64,000 bases of DNA from Paenibacillus luteus (GCF_006542765.1 NZ_SKCD01000008.1:108343-172342); one strand, 5' to 3'; numbered from the stretch's first letter, positions 30,106 to 39,064 are shown. The notes: generated by a model not told the origin, from the sequence alone. Numbers and translations: made by a program.

Positions 30106-31266
30106 TTATTTCACGAGAGCGACAATCTTCTGCGCGCCGTCCGCCATGGAATCCGCAGCCACGATGTTCAATCCCGATTCTTTCAAAATAGTTTTGCCGA
30201 GGTCTACGTTAGTACCTTCTAGACGAACAACAAGCGGACGGTCAAGACCGACTTGCTTCGCTGCTTCGACAACGCCATTTGCAATTACGTCACAACGCAT
30301 AATGCCGCCGAAAATGTTAACGAAAATACCTTTAACTTTTTCATCAGACAAAATGATTTTGAACGCTTCTGTTACCTTCTCAGCTGTAGCACCGCCCCCT
30401 ACGTCTAGGAAGTTGGCAGGGTCGCCGCCGTAATATTTGATAATATCCATTGTTGCCATAGCGAGGCCAGCACCGTTAACGAGGCAACCGATGTTGCCGT
30501 CAAGGGCGATGTAGCTAAGGTCGAATTTGGACGCTTCAATTTCTTTCGCGTCTTCCTCTTCCAGGTCGCGCAGCTCAACGATATCTTTGTGACGGTATAG
30601 AGCATTGGAATCAAAGTTAAGCTTCGCATCAAGTGCGATAACTTGTCCGTCGCCAGTGACGACAAGCGGATTGATTTCTGCAATAGAAGCGTCTTTCTCA
30701 ACGAAAGCCGTGTAAAGCGAAATCATAAACTTAACAGTCTTGTTAACAAGCTCGTTAGGAATATTGATCGCATAAGCGAGTTTGCGAGCTTGGAAAGCTT
30801 GCAAGCCAACAGCTGGATCAACGATTTCTTTGAAAATTTTCTCCGGGGAGTGCTCGGCTACTTCTTCGATCTCTGTGCCACCCTCTTCCGAAGCCATTAT
30901 AACGACGCGACCCGTACCGCGGTCTAATACAACGCCGATATAATATTCTTTCTTGATGTCGCAACCTTGCTCGATTAGAAGGCGTTTTACTTCCTTGCCT
31001 TCTGGACCCGTTTGATGGGTAACAAGCACTTTGCCTAAAATCTCGCTAGCGTATGCACGCACTTCGTCGATGCTTTTTGCTACTTTAACGCCGCCCGCTT
31101 TACCACGGCCACCTGCGTGAATTTGCGCCTTCACGACAACTACCGGTGTTCCGAGCGCTTTAGCCGCTTCAACAGCTTCGTCTACGGAGAAGGCTACTTT
31201 ACCTTCTGGTACGACGACACCATACTGTTTCAGGACCGCTTTCCCTTGATACTCATGGATATTCAT
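30106..31266 (-). CDS. sucC: Succinyl-CoA synthetase beta subunit
   Basis: ATP-grasp nucleotide-binding subunit, 386 aa. [17 protein letters not shown] at the start and [16 protein letters not shown] mark the ATP-grasp domain. [18 protein letters not shown] near residue 320 lies in the C-terminal flavodoxin-like domain. SD TGGAGG precedes ATG 31266. A palindrome (GACTGAAATCAGTC, 31289-31302) lies in its leader, and a TACAAT -10 is seen about 60 bp upstream. Confidence 0.96.
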   Translation of the reverse strand: MNIHEYQGKAVLKQYGVVVPEGKVAFSVDEAVEAAKALGTPVVVVKAQIHAGGRGKAGGVKVAKSIDEVRAYASEILGKVLVTHQTGPEGKEVKRLLIEQGCDIKKEYYIGVVLDRGTGRVVIMASEEGGTEIEEVAEHSPEKIFKEIVDPAVGLQAFQARKLAYAINIPNELVNKTVKFMISLYTAFVEKDASIAEINPLVVTGDGQVIALDAKLNFDSNALYRHKDIVELRDLEEEDAKEIEASKFDLSYIALDGNIGCLVNGAGLAMATMDIIKYYGGDPANFLDVGGGATAEKVTEAFKIILSDEKVKGIFVNIFGGIMRCDVIANGVVEAAKQVGLDRPLVVRLEGTNVDLGKTILKESGLNIVAADSMADGAQKIVALVK

Positions 31267-31288
31267 TGTTGAAATCCTCCATTTCACA

Positions 31289-31302
31289 GACTGAAATCAG
31301 TC
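31289..31302. repeat. Short palindrome in the sucC leader
   Basis: GACTGA-AA-TCAGTC is a perfect inverted repeat with a two-base centre, 23 bases ahead of the sucC ATG. It is a possible operator site; no regulator is assigned. Confidence 0.4.
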
Positions 31303-31509
31303 ATATGTACACAAACCTCTATTATTGTAGCACCTTTCGACATCCGTTACCTTATTTTCATACATAATTAATACGGCTTTTTTGATATGGGTTTCATCTC
31401 GAATTGAGATCAAAGCAAAAAAGCAGGAAAACACCTTCTATTTATCCTGTTCAGAACCACGCCATCTAGTATGCCCAAAGTCCTTTTCTATACCCTGTAT
31501 ATTTTCACG

Positions 31510-31539
31510 TTGACAAAGTGAAGAAGTCTCACTTATGAT
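31510..31539 (+). promoter_or_regulatory. Sigma-A-type promoter of comM
   Basis: TTGACA and TATGAT are separated by 18 bases, and a start near 31546 gives a leader of about 70 nt. Confidence 0.75.
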
Positions 31540-31575
31540 ATTGGCAAAATGATACAAACGAGCGGAATTGTAAGG

Positions 31576-31611
31576 AAGCACCTTCATTCACAAACCATGG
31601 GGGTGCTTTTT
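31576..31611 (+). promoter_or_regulatory. Terminator-like hairpin covering the comM ribosome binding site
   Basis: AAGCACC and GGTGCTT pair (7 bp, extendable by wobble), followed by a run of T. The 3' arm includes the SD GGGGGTG of comM, and the ATG follows four bases after the T-run. It may act as an attenuator or translational lock. Confidence 0.6.
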
Positions 31612-31614
31612 GTC

Positions 31615-33183
31615 ATGTTTAGTTTGATTCACAGCGCAAGTGTCTATGGCGTAGACGGCAAAGGAATTTCCGTAGAGGTTGATATTTCGAGCGGCCTTCC
31701 CCAAGTGAGCATTGTTGGACTGCCAGATCCTGCTGTTCGAGAATCGGTGGAGCGGGTTCGTGCTGCCCTGAAAAACAGCGGTTTTACGTTCCCAATGGAC
31801 CGAATTACCGTAAATCTCGCGCCCGCTGATCTACGAAAGGAGGGCACATCCTTTGACCTTGCCATCGCTGCTGGCATACTGACAGCTAGCGACCAAATTC
31901 ATCCGCTCCATTTTGAGAACACGCTTCTTCTCGGGGAACTATCATTAAATGGAAATGTGCGCCCTGTTCCCGGCGTTCTCGCGATGCTTGAGCAAGCCAA
32001 AAAACAAGGATTTACACGTGTTTTGCTACCTGCTGATAACGTAAAGGAAGCCGTATGGATATCCGAAATGGAGCTATTTACGTTAAATCATCTTAACGAA
32101 CTGGACTTGCACAAGAGAAAGCAAACAGGCTGGGATCATATCCGGGTTGACCGAAGAACTGTTTCTAGTTCCACGCATTTAAAAAGCAGCTTATCCGTCG
32201 ACAATGATGACGAAATCGGCGACTACGGAGACGTCATCGGTCAGCACCAAGCCAAACGGGCCATGCTAATCGCCGCTGCCGGTAATCATAATATTTTGTT
32301 AAGTGGTCCCCCGGGCACAGGCAAGACGATGATGATTCGCCGGCTTCCCGGGATATTGCCCCCATTAAACGAACAAGAGGCACTTGAAGTAACCAAAATT
32401 TACAGCATTGCTGGAAAGCTTCTAAGCCACTCACAAGGTCTCATGACTAGGCCACCCTTCCGGGCTCCTCATCATACCATCTCAACCGGTGGATTGATTG
32501 GAGGAGGCTCTATTCCTAAGCCAGGAGAAGTCACGCTTTCCCATCGCGGACTGCTTTTCCTTGATGAACTTCCCGAATTCCCACGACAAGTGCTTGAGGT
32601 CCTCCGCCAGCCGCTCGAAGATCGGATCGTTACAATTTCCCGCTCGAAGGCAGTTTTCCAGTTTCCAGCTAACATCATGCTGGCAGCTTCTTTCAATCCC
32701 TGCCCCTGCGGCTATTACGGCCATGAATATGGTGACAAGCGCTGTACTTGCAGTGCGGCGAGCATTAGCCGATATCGCTCAAAAATATCCGGGCCGCTGC
32801 TGGACCGCATCGATCTTCAGCTGGAGGTGCCTCGTCCAATTTCATTGGAGCAACCAACAAACGGCATCTCACTTAATTCAGCCCAAATGAGAAAGCTGGT
32901 ACTCGAAGCTAGAGTTTTTCAGCAGGCGCGTCATGCGAAGCACGGTCTCTCTATGCTCAGGTCTCTAACAGGTGCTGCTCTGCGCCACTCTGTAAATTTG
33001 ACGCCTGCTGGAGCAGAACTGCTCAATAATGCTTTTGAAGCTCTTGGAATCAGTATGCGTGCTTATGACCGAATGCTTAAGCTTGCGCGAACGATTGCCG
33101 ATCTGGAGGCAAGTGAGTATGTGGAAGCCGCCCATATCGCTGAAGCGATTCAATATCGCGGTATCAATGCCCAAATGATATGA
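31615..33183 (+). CDS. comM: Mg-chelatase-like AAA ATPase of the ComM/YifB family
   Basis: 522 aa. An N-terminal Lon-like domain (IHSASVYGVDGKGISVEVD; VNLAPADLRKEGTSFDLAIA) precedes the AAA core with Walker A GPPGTGKTMMIRRLPG and RGLLFLDELPEF. A Cys cluster follows (NPCPCGYYG...CTCS). In Haemophilus and Vibrio, ComM is a helicase promoting branch migration during transformation. The ATG at 31615 fits the family start and has SD GGGGGTG nine bases ahead; an upstream in-frame ATG lacks an SD. It is divergent from sucC. Confidence 0.93.
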   Translation: MFSLIHSASVYGVDGKGISVEVDISSGLPQVSIVGLPDPAVRESVERVRAALKNSGFTFPMDRITVNLAPADLRKEGTSFDLAIAAGILTASDQIHPLHFENTLLLGELSLNGNVRPVPGVLAMLEQAKKQGFTRVLLPADNVKEAVWISEMELFTLNHLNELDLHKRKQTGWDHIRVDRRTVSSSTHLKSSLSVDNDDEIGDYGDVIGQHQAKRAMLIAAAGNHNILLSGPPGTGKTMMIRRLPGILPPLNEQEALEVTKIYSIAGKLLSHSQGLMTRPPFRAPHHTISTGGLIGGGSIPKPGEVTLSHRGLLFLDELPEFPRQVLEVLRQPLEDRIVTISRSKAVFQFPANIMLAASFNPCPCGYYGHEYGDKRCTCSAASISRYRSKISGPLLDRIDLQLEVPRPISLEQPTNGISLNSAQMRKLVLEARVFQQARHAKHGLSMLRSLTGAALRHSVNLTPAGAELLNNAFEALGISMRAYDRMLKLARTIADLEASEYVEAAHIAEAIQYRGINAQMI

Positions 33184-33186
33184 CTA

Positions 33187-33232
33187 AAGGCTTTCTTTGC
33201 AGGTACTTCACCCCAAAGAAAGCCTTCTTTTA
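33187..33232 (+). terminator. Terminator after comM (likely bidirectional with yraN)
   Basis: AAGGCTTTCTTTG and CAAAGAAAGCCTT form a 13-bp perfect stem followed by CTTTTAT on the plus strand. It starts four bases after the comM stop and lies 10 bp from the yraN stop on the other strand. Confidence 0.85.
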
Positions 33233-33241
33233 TGTAGCGTT

Positions 33242-33655
33242 TTAAAATGCAGCCTCATAATGCTTACATTCCGTAATTGTTTCATCTATTCGGTTAATCA
33301 TTACAGTAATGACATCAAACCTTATTGCAGCATTCTGGAGATGTACATTTCGCAGATACACTTGGGCAATATCTCTTACTTTCTGCTGCTTTCGTCGATC
33401 AACGGACTCTGCAGCTGTCCCGAATCTCCCGCCTGCTCTTCTTGTACGAACCTCTACGAACACTAATCTACCTTCGCACTCCGCTATAATATCAATTTCG
33501 CCGCTGCGGCATCGCCAGTTTCGTGTAATTATAGCATAGCCAGCCTGATCCAAATAATTACACGCTGCGTCTTCTCCAAGTCTGCCTATTTGCTTTCTGG
33601 TATCCATTTTCTTTGGACCCGCGGGAGCACGAAGAGTTTCTTCCGCCTCATGCAT
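33242..33655 (-). CDS. yraN: YraN family (UPF0102) nuclease-fold protein
   Basis: 137 aa. The core has the RecB/Holliday-resolvase-like pattern GRLGEDAACNYLDQAGYAI, WRCRSGEIDIIAECEGRLV with FVEVRTRR. The E-D-ExK residues suggest a PD-(D/E)xK nuclease fold, but the function is not established. Its start overlaps the upstream FlhB-like gene by eight bases (ATGCATGA). Confidence 0.92.
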   Translation of the reverse strand: MHEAEETLRAPAGPKKMDTRKQIGRLGEDAACNYLDQAGYAIITRNWRCRSGEIDIIAECEGRLVFVEVRTRRAGGRFGTAAESVDRRKQQKVRDIAQVYLRNVHLQNAAIRFDVITVMINRIDETITECKHYEAAF

Positions 33656-33956
33656 CGCGAAGATCCCTCGCTTTTCGGTCGGAGCGGTACACGAAGCTTA
33701 ATATTTCAGCGACGAGCGTGTACAGCTCAGGCGGTATTTCCTGATCGATGTCCAGCTTCGAAAGCACTTCAACAAGCGAGGAATCCTCTTGAACAGGGAT
33801 ACCGTTCTCTTTCGCCTTTTCAAGAATAAGCTCAGCCATTTGCCCCTTTCCCTTGGCTACCATGACTGGCGCTGTTCGCTCACCAGGCTCGTATTTTAAA
33901 GCAACTGCTTTTTTTATTTTGGATTGCGGCGGGTAATCCGCCTGTTCACTGCTCAT
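33648..33956 (-). CDS. Stand-alone FlhB C-terminal-domain protein (YlqH-like)
   Basis: 102 aa, equal to the cytoplasmic part of FlhB after the NPTH cleavage site. AVALKYEPGERTAPVMVAKG and QEIPPELYTLVAEILSFVY align with FlhB (IALKYD..., DVIPPDLFQAVAEVLAYVY). It has no membrane segments and lacks NPTH. It overlaps both neighbours: the FliK-like gene by four bases and yraN by eight. The function is unknown; a soluble substrate-switch partner is an inference. Confidence 0.9.
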   Translation of the reverse strand: MSSEQADYPPQSKIKKAVALKYEPGERTAPVMVAKGKGQMAELILEKAKENGIPVQEDSSLVEVLSKLDIDQEIPPELYTLVAEILSFVYRSDRKARDLRDA

Positions 33957-35803
33957 ATTCGGTAATCGACCCCTTTGTAGCGATTCGACGTAAAAGCTGA
34001 CATCTCAGGCAATGGCTTGCTTTTTGCAGCTGTTTCGCTCACCGCTTGCTCGCCAGCCTTTGGAAGCGGTGTTGTTCGTAGGGATAGCAGCTGATAACCT
34101 GCCTGCTGCAAACTGCTTGCAATTTCCGAACGTGAGGTTTCGGCAAGCATGGAAATAGCGGGATGGTCATTCCATAAATTTAAGCTAACAATCTTGTCCA
34201 TGACATTAACATCCACCATCGTATCGCCAAGTGTATTCATTGATAAATTAAACAGAAGTCTGCAATTAGAGGAATCCAGCTCTCCCTTGCGTCCCCGTCT
34301 CGTCTGAATATGGACGGAGGCTGTTTGCTGACCATCAGGACTGTTAAGCGGAATAAACATCGTAACATGCGTAAGCACCGAGCTGTTCCGCTCTGGAGTC
34401 AATAGCAACTGCTGTCCTGTTATTTGCTGCACCAGTTGCTGTGCCGTTTCCTTTATTGCTGCTGGTGTTTGATCGGATGAGATTAGGGAAAGCAAAGCGC
34501 TCTTAAGTGATTCTGCTGGTTGTGAAGGTAAAGCGGGATCAGCCATGCGGATATCATCTGCCACCGAAGAAATGACCGCAGCGGCAGCCCTTTCTATTCC
34601 AGCCCTAAGGTCATTGTGACGTATGGGCTGCTGCTGCTGATCATCCGGATCCTCAGGCTTGCCCTGCGTTAGACCAGCCGTATGCTGAGGCTCCTTCCCT
34701 GCTGTTTCCGGAATAATCGGATTAGCTTGCTGCGGCAGAGGTTGTCCCTGTGCTGCTGCAGCAGGCTTTGGAGCAGCTTCTGCTCCCTGCGCAGTAGCAG
34801 TAGTAGTTGGGCTAGCAGGCGTAGAAGGTGCTGCTTCACTTGTAACAGCTTTAGCTAGCTGCAGCTCATGGTCCACGCCCATCCACTTCATCATTTGACC
34901 AAGCCAATTCGTCTGGCTTACTGCCGCTTTGGCTGACTGCTGTATGGCATGCCCATCTGCCCCGTCTTCTATGGCAGGCGTATTGGATGCACTGCTAGGC
35001 ACTATATCTGCTTTCACTGTCGGTACAGGCTGAACCAACTGCGCCTTAACGACAGAAGCATCCTTGACTCCTGCTTTCTCTGCATTAGCCGGATCAGCAT
35101 CCGAAGCCGCAATGCGCAGCAGTTCCATGCCATCTGCAAGCAGGACTTGCACTCTAGCAGCTGCTTGAGGCAATGACTTCGCCGCATCCGGTGCTCCACC
35201 GTCTTGGTCAACCAAACTAACCAGTGACGTCAGCTGCTGCTGCAGCGTGTCGATCAATTCATGCGCGCTACGCCCAAACATCACCTGCTGCATCGCACTA
35301 ACCGTACCGCCCGTCATGGGCAAGCCTCTTTTGTATGTCGCTGCCGCAGCTCTCATCCACTCTTCCACATCGCCTCCGGCCGGCATAGCAGCAGCTGCTT
35401 GTTGAAACGCTTGTGAAACCTCTCGATTTAATATCGCGCCTTCCTTGCGTAAGTCCTTCACGATTTCAACCGCCCATTTCTGTTCAGGCAGCGCAAGCTG
35501 CTTTGCCCACTCCTTGAACGAGTCGTCCGGTAATCCCACCTGGCCTGGATCGACAGGCTTCAGTACAACAAGTGCTCCATTGGATTGCGGCTGAACCTGC
35601 AATATGGCGGACTGGCCAACCTGCATCGGCTGTTCCAGCTTCGCACGCACCTGAACACCATTGATTTGGACGAGTGCCTCATTATTTTCCAACACCTGCA
35701 GTACCACACCGCGCACAACTTGACCTGATTTAAGCTCCATGGCCCGAGAATCCGTACTAGACGCCTCACCTAGGAAGCTTCGCATCATTTGACTAATATT
35801 CAT
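33953..35803 (-). CDS. FliK-like hook-length-control family protein (YlqG-like)
   Basis: 616 aa. The N-terminal region (RGVVLQVLENNEALVQING; AILQVQPQSNGALVVLKP) and the C-terminal part (LFNLSMNTLGDTMVDVNVMD) resemble FliK-type Flg_hook proteins. The middle is Ala/Gln/Pro-rich (about residues 260-400). It is next to a detached FlhB C-domain gene. Function is not known. An ACCGATAT sequence like the sigma-D -10 element lies 96-103 bp upstream, but no matching -35 (TAAA) was found. Confidence 0.82.
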   Translation of the reverse strand: MNISQMMRSFLGEASSTDSRAMELKSGQVVRGVVLQVLENNEALVQINGVQVRAKLEQPMQVGQSAILQVQPQSNGALVVLKPVDPGQVGLPDDSFKEWAKQLALPEQKWAVEIVKDLRKEGAILNREVSQAFQQAAAAMPAGGDVEEWMRAAAATYKRGLPMTGGTVSAMQQVMFGRSAHELIDTLQQQLTSLVSLVDQDGGAPDAAKSLPQAAARVQVLLADGMELLRIAASDADPANAEKAGVKDASVVKAQLVQPVPTVKADIVPSSASNTPAIEDGADGHAIQQSAKAAVSQTNWLGQMMKWMGVDHELQLAKAVTSEAAPSTPASPTTTATAQGAEAAPKPAAAAQGQPLPQQANPIIPETAGKEPQHTAGLTQGKPEDPDDQQQQPIRHNDLRAGIERAAAAVISSVADDIRMADPALPSQPAESLKSALLSLISSDQTPAAIKETAQQLVQQITGQQLLLTPERNSSVLTHVTMFIPLNSPDGQQTASVHIQTRRGRKGELDSSNCRLLFNLSMNTLGDTMVDVNVMDKIVSLNLWNDHPAISMLAETSRSEIASSLQQAGYQLLSLRTTPLPKAGEQAVSETAAKSKPLPEMSAFTSNRYKGVDYRI

Positions 35804-35898
35804 CTGTTCAATCCGCCTCCGCTGCTGAGCGCCTATCTTAGAGCTTTAGCTCAAGCGCATATCCGTTTACTAGTTGCTCCGTTAAACCTATACTCCTT

Positions 35899-35906
35899 AT
35901 ATCGGT
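35899..35906 (-). promoter_or_regulatory. Possible sigma-D -10 element before the ylqG-like gene
   Basis: ACCGATAT on the minus strand matches the flagellar sigma-D -10 consensus GCCGATAT at seven of eight bases. No convincing TAAA lies 15 bases upstream (TCAT is found), so support is weak. Confidence 0.3.
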
Positions 35907-35953
35907 TGATGAGAGCTAAGCATGAAGTCACTCCAGCTAAAAAGTGTATCCGC

Positions 35954-36057
35954 AAGAAGATACGGATTCGTCGTCTTCTACAAGAAAAGGGTATCCGTTT
36001 CTCCCAGAAAAAGAAGGCTCCTCAATCGTGTAAAACATTTCAAGTCTTACATTTTAA
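35954..36057. repeat. Dispersed intergenic repeat, copy 1
   Basis: This 104-bp segment aligns without gaps to 41980-42083 at about 78 percent identity by eye. Conserved blocks include GTCGTC, TATCCGTTTCTC, AGAA, AAACAT and AAGTCTTA. It can form two small hairpins: TTCT-ACA-AGAA and TTTCT-CCC-AGAAA. It abuts the rnhB terminator and lies upstream of the ylqG-like gene in the 328-bp gap 35804-36131. No gene is present in the gap. Confidence 0.8.
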
Positions 36058-36118
36058 TAAAAAACGCTCGATTGATTGCCCAGGCCATTCCATGGCCTCA
36101 CGCAATCAATCGAGCGTT
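36057..36118 (-). terminator. Rho-independent terminator of rnhB operon
   Basis: A 16-bp perfect stem (AACGCTCGATTGATTG with its complement), with an inner GGCCAT-type hairpin as loop, is followed on the minus strand by a T-run. It lies 14 bp after the rnhB stop and directly abuts repeat copy 1. Confidence 0.93.
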
Positions 36119-36131
36119 CATTATTTCTCTC

Positions 36132-36758
36132 TCAGGTAGTAGGCTGGTAGAGCAGCAACTGCTCCTCCGTAAAAATTCTGCCCAAAAACGATCGGCGATG
36201 CAGTAAACTAGGGCCGTGTTCAAGCAATCTTTCTCTGTGCAGCTTAGTGGGATACCCTTTATGAATGGCAATTCCATAATCAGGGTACTCATTCTCCCAA
36301 TCCTCAGCGCAAAGGCGATCTCGCGTAACCTTGGCTACAATAGAAGCTGCCGCAATAGACTGGCTTGTAGCATCGCCCTTGATAATGGATTGCTGAGGCA
36401 AAACGACATCTACCTTCTCTGCGTCAATCAGCAAATAATCAGAAGGAATCTCCAAGGATTCCACTGCAATCTTCATAGCTAGTCTTGCAGCCTGCTTAAT
36501 ATTGATCTTATCAATGGTTTTCGCGTCCACACGGGCAGCCGACCAAGCCACGCATTCCTGCAAAATAGTCACATAAAGCTGGTCCCGCTTTTTCTCCGAA
36601 AGCTTCTTCGAATCATTGACTCCCTCAATAACAAGCCCCGGAGGCAATATAACCGCAGCAGCTACTACATCCCCAAACAAACAGCCCCGCCCAACCTCAT
36701 CCACGCCGGCAATGGCTTGATATCCTTCTTGCCATAACGACTGTTCATATTGCAGCAC
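36132..36758 (-). CDS. rnhB: Ribonuclease HII
   Basis: Removes ribonucleotides and RNA primers from DNA. About 208 aa. The active-site block is AGVDEVGRGCLFGDVVAAAV near residue 18, followed by DSKKLSEKKRDQLY and the catalytic SIVAKVTRD. I favour GTG 36758 (MLQYEQSLW) with SD GGGGGAA seven bases ahead; ATG 36773 is in frame but lacks an SD. It follows ylqF closely and is ended by a strong terminator. Confidence 0.94.
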   Translation of the reverse strand: MLQYEQSLWQEGYQAIAGVDEVGRGCLFGDVVAAAVILPPGLVIEGVNDSKKLSEKKRDQLYVTILQECVAWSAARVDAKTIDKINIKQAARLAMKIAVESLEIPSDYLLIDAEKVDVVLPQQSIIKGDATSQSIAAASIVAKVTRDRLCAEDWENEYPDYGIAIHKGYPTKLHRERLLEHGPSLLHRRSFLGRIFTEEQLLLYQPTT

Positions 36759-36779
36759 GTTACGTTCCCCCATTTCACA

Positions 36780-37646
36780 TCAGTACGGCGGTGCCTCCAG
36801 CGTAATGCGTCCAAGCTTGCCTGAACGCAAATCACGCAAAATAATGCCTGACGTCTTCTCCAGATCGACACGTCCCCCGCTTAGCAGGCAGCCCCTCCGG
36901 CGACCGATATCCTCCATCACTCTTACAATCTCGTCGGAATCGGTAGCATCTTTCGGAGGCGTCTCAAGCTCATAACGCTCCTTCATATTCGGCCAGTAAC
37001 GGTCGATTAGCTCACGCATCGCAAAAAAAGCAATATCGTCCACGTTTAATATTTGCTCTCTGATTGCACCGGTCATAGCCAAACGGTAACCGACCAGCTC
37101 ATCCTCGAACTTCGGCCACAAAATACCCGGCGTATCCAGCAATTCCATTTCGGTTCCCACTTTAATCCATTGCTGGCCTTTCGTTACTCCTGGACGGTCT
37201 CCTGTCAACGCGATCGCACGGCCTGCCAGCTTATTGATCAATGTTGACTTCCCTACGTTCGGAATGCCCACGATAAGACCGCGAATAGCGCGCGGATTAA
37301 TGCCCTTAGCTATTTGACGGGCAATCTTCTCATGCAAAATTTGCTTTGCCTTGAGCGGAACCTCGTTTACGCGCGTGCCGGTAGAAGAATCAATTGCAAT
37401 GGATTCGTGTCCCTCGTTGCGGAAATACGCCATCCATTGCTCCGTCGTCTTCGGATCGGCCAAATCGGATTTGTTAAGCACGATCAGCCTTGGTTTTCCG
37501 TTCAAAATTTCCTCAATCATCGGATTTCGGCTCGAAAGCGGAACCCTAGCATCCAATAGTTCGATGGCAAGATCGATGAGCTTGAGCTTGTCCTGTATTT
37601 GCCGTTTCGCCCGGGTCATATGACCCGGAAACCATTGAATGGTCAT
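36780..37646 (-). CDS. ylqF: Ribosome biogenesis GTPase RbgA/YlqF
   Basis: Circularly permuted GTPase needed for late 50S assembly, 288 aa. The G4 motif NKSD (near residue 58) comes before the P-loop [14 protein letters not shown] (near 128) and G3 DTPG. The N-terminus [13 protein letters not shown] is typical. A C-terminal RNA-binding domain follows ([19 protein letters not shown]). It lies 9 bp after lepB. Confidence 0.96.
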   Translation of the reverse strand: MTIQWFPGHMTRAKRQIQDKLKLIDLAIELLDARVPLSSRNPMIEEILNGKPRLIVLNKSDLADPKTTEQWMAYFRNEGHESIAIDSSTGTRVNEVPLKAKQILHEKIARQIAKGINPRAIRGLIVGIPNVGKSTLINKLAGRAIALTGDRPGVTKGQQWIKVGTEMELLDTPGILWPKFEDELVGYRLAMTGAIREQILNVDDIAFFAMRELIDRYWPNMKERYELETPPKDATDSDEIVRVMEDIGRRRGCLLSGGRVDLEKTSGIILRDLRSGKLGRITLEAPPY

Positions 37647-37655
37647 TTATTCACC

Positions 37656-38366
37656 TCATTTAGTCCAGTGCTTGATAAACTCCAGCTTGTTCAGCGGCCA
37701 GAATATAATATCGGCGCGACCTACAACCTCTTTATCTTCGACAAACCCAATCACACGGCTATCCGTGCTGTCGCCCCGGTTGTCTCCAAGCGCAAAAATC
37801 GCGCCTTCGGGAACCGTTGTCTCAGGAACCTCGGGATTTGGAAAGTTTGGTCCATTTTGATTATATAGCTCGCCTTTAGCATTAGCTTCTGCAATCGCTT
37901 CTTTAATATAAGGCTCTTCGATTTTTTTGTCGTTGATATACAAATCATCGCCTTCAAGCCTAATGGTATCGCCAGGCACGCCGATTACGCGTTTAATAAA
38001 CTTGCGGCCTTGCTCAGGTACATCAAAAACAACGACCTCACCGAACTTCGGCTCACGGATCGTGTATAAAATTTTGTTAACAATCAGACGTTCGCCTGTC
38101 TCAAAGTTAGGCTGCATGGATGGTCCATCGACGATGAATGGCGAAAACAAAAATTGACGAATGAGAAATACAAGAACGACCGCAATGACTAATGCTTTGA
38201 TCCATTCTATGATTTCCTTGTATGCTCCGCCTTGCTTTCCTGAGCCAGATGCGTGGACTGCTGCGCGGTTAGGTATTTGTTGCTGATTTTCTGCATGGTT
38301 CTGCGTATCTTTTGAATCATTTTCGCTGCCGTTGTCCAGCCCATCATTGCGCTGCTGTGAATCCAC
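37656..38366 (-). CDS. lepB: Signal peptidase I
   Basis: Membrane-bound Ser/Lys protease that removes signal peptides. 236 aa. A Gln/Asn/Ser-rich cytosolic tail of about 50 residues precedes one membrane helix (ALVIAVVLVFLIRQFLF). The catalytic Ser is in DGPSMQPNFETGERLIV, the Lys in GRKFIKRVIGVPGD, and the GDNRGDSTDSRVIG box follows. The start is GTG 38366. It lies downstream of rplS and its terminator. Confidence 0.95.
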   Translation of the reverse strand: MDSQQRNDGLDNGSENDSKDTQNHAENQQQIPNRAAVHASGSGKQGGAYKEIIEWIKALVIAVVLVFLIRQFLFSPFIVDGPSMQPNFETGERLIVNKILYTIREPKFGEVVVFDVPEQGRKFIKRVIGVPGDTIRLEGDDLYINDKKIEEPYIKEAIAEANAKGELYNQNGPNFPNPEVPETTVPEGAIFALGDNRGDSTDSRVIGFVEDKEVVGRADIIFWPLNKLEFIKHWTK

Positions 38367-38413
38367 TCTGTTCGCCTTCTTCCCCTATGTTGGAATATGT
38401 AATTAGCCTTTGA

Positions 38414-38460
38414 GAAAAAACGAAAAGGAGCTTGTTTGCGCAAGCCCCTCTTGTCGTTTG
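38414..38460 (-). terminator. Rho-independent terminator after rplS
   Basis: On the minus strand GGGGCTTG pairs with CAAGCTCC and an outer ACGA/TCGT helix extends it, followed by TTTTTTC. It lies four bases after the rplS stop and 48 bp before the lepB start. Confidence 0.8.
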
Positions 38461-38463
38461 TTC

Positions 38464-38805
38464 TTAACGAATTTCTTTAATACGAGCAGCTTTTCCGCGA
38501 AGACTACGTAGGTAGTACAATTTCGCGCGACGTACTTTACCACGGCGAGCCACTTCGATTTTTTCGATTTTAGGCGAGTTAAGCGGGAAAGTTCTTTCCA
38601 CACCAACACCGTAGGAAATTTTACGCACTGTAAAAGTTTCGCTAATTCCACCGCCGCGACGTTTGATAACAACGCCTTCGAACAACTGGATACGCTCACG
38701 AGTTCCCTCGATAACTTTTACATGAACTTTTAGCGTGTCACCAGGACGAAAGTTCGGTAGACCTTGGCGCAGGTTTTCTTGCGCAATTGTTTGCAAAAGA
38801 TTCAT
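38464..38805 (-). CDS. rplS: 50S ribosomal protein L19
   Basis: Bridge protein at the 30S-50S interface, 113 aa. [39 protein letters not shown] and [21 protein letters not shown] are all diagnostic. The ATG at 38805 follows SD GGAAGGAG; the frame upstream is leader, not protein. Unlike in Bacillus, trmD is not directly upstream: a plus-strand gene lies between. Its own promoter is at 38910-38938 with a leader of about 98 nt. Confidence 0.98.
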   Translation of the reverse strand: MNLLQTIAQENLRQGLPNFRPGDTLKVHVKVIEGTRERIQLFEGVVIKRRGGGISETFTVRKISYGVGVERTFPLNSPKIEKIEVARRGKVRRAKLYYLRSLRGKAARIKEIR

Positions 38806-38903
38806 TTGATTCACTCCTTCCACATAGACGTTCTTATAAACTCCCCGAATTCCTCTGAACCGGATCATCGCTGATAGCGGACCGTCCGACTTTACGAACA
38901 ACA
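38806..38903 (-). promoter_or_regulatory. Probable structured leader of rplS (L19 leader type)
   Basis: The transcribed leader can close with GTTC-(G)-TAAA and TTTA-(TAA)-GAAC, enclosing smaller pairings near GTCGGACGGTCCG. A cis-regulatory L19 leader is known upstream of rplS in Bacilli; I infer an equivalent here from position and pairing only. Confidence 0.4.
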
Positions 38904-38909
38904 TTAGAA

Positions 38910-38938
38910 ATTTTACCATAACCAGCCCAAGAATACAA
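38910..38938 (-). promoter_or_regulatory. Sigma-A-type promoter of rplS
   Basis: TTGTAT, a 17-bp spacer and TAAAAT with an upstream TGG (extended -10) on the minus strand, about 105 bases before the rplS ATG. Confidence 0.7.
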
Positions 38939-39035
38939 CACGATTTTTTAAAAAATAGAGGAAAGCATATCCTTAGGCTATACACTCTCTATATTACTCG
39001 GAATGAAACGCGCCACCAAAGGACGGCGATAGCCG

Positions 39036-39064
39036 TTTCACCTTGTTTTAATTTCATGTATACT
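39036..39064 (+). promoter_or_regulatory. Candidate promoter of the SLH-CAP gene
   Basis: TTTCAC, a 17-bp spacer and TATACT lie 36 bases before the TTG start. The -10 is good, the -35 modest. Confidence 0.5.

Noticed and set aside
38806..38985. 60-residue N-terminal extension of L19
   Set aside because: This part holds the rplS promoter and leader; the canonical L19 start has a strong SD.
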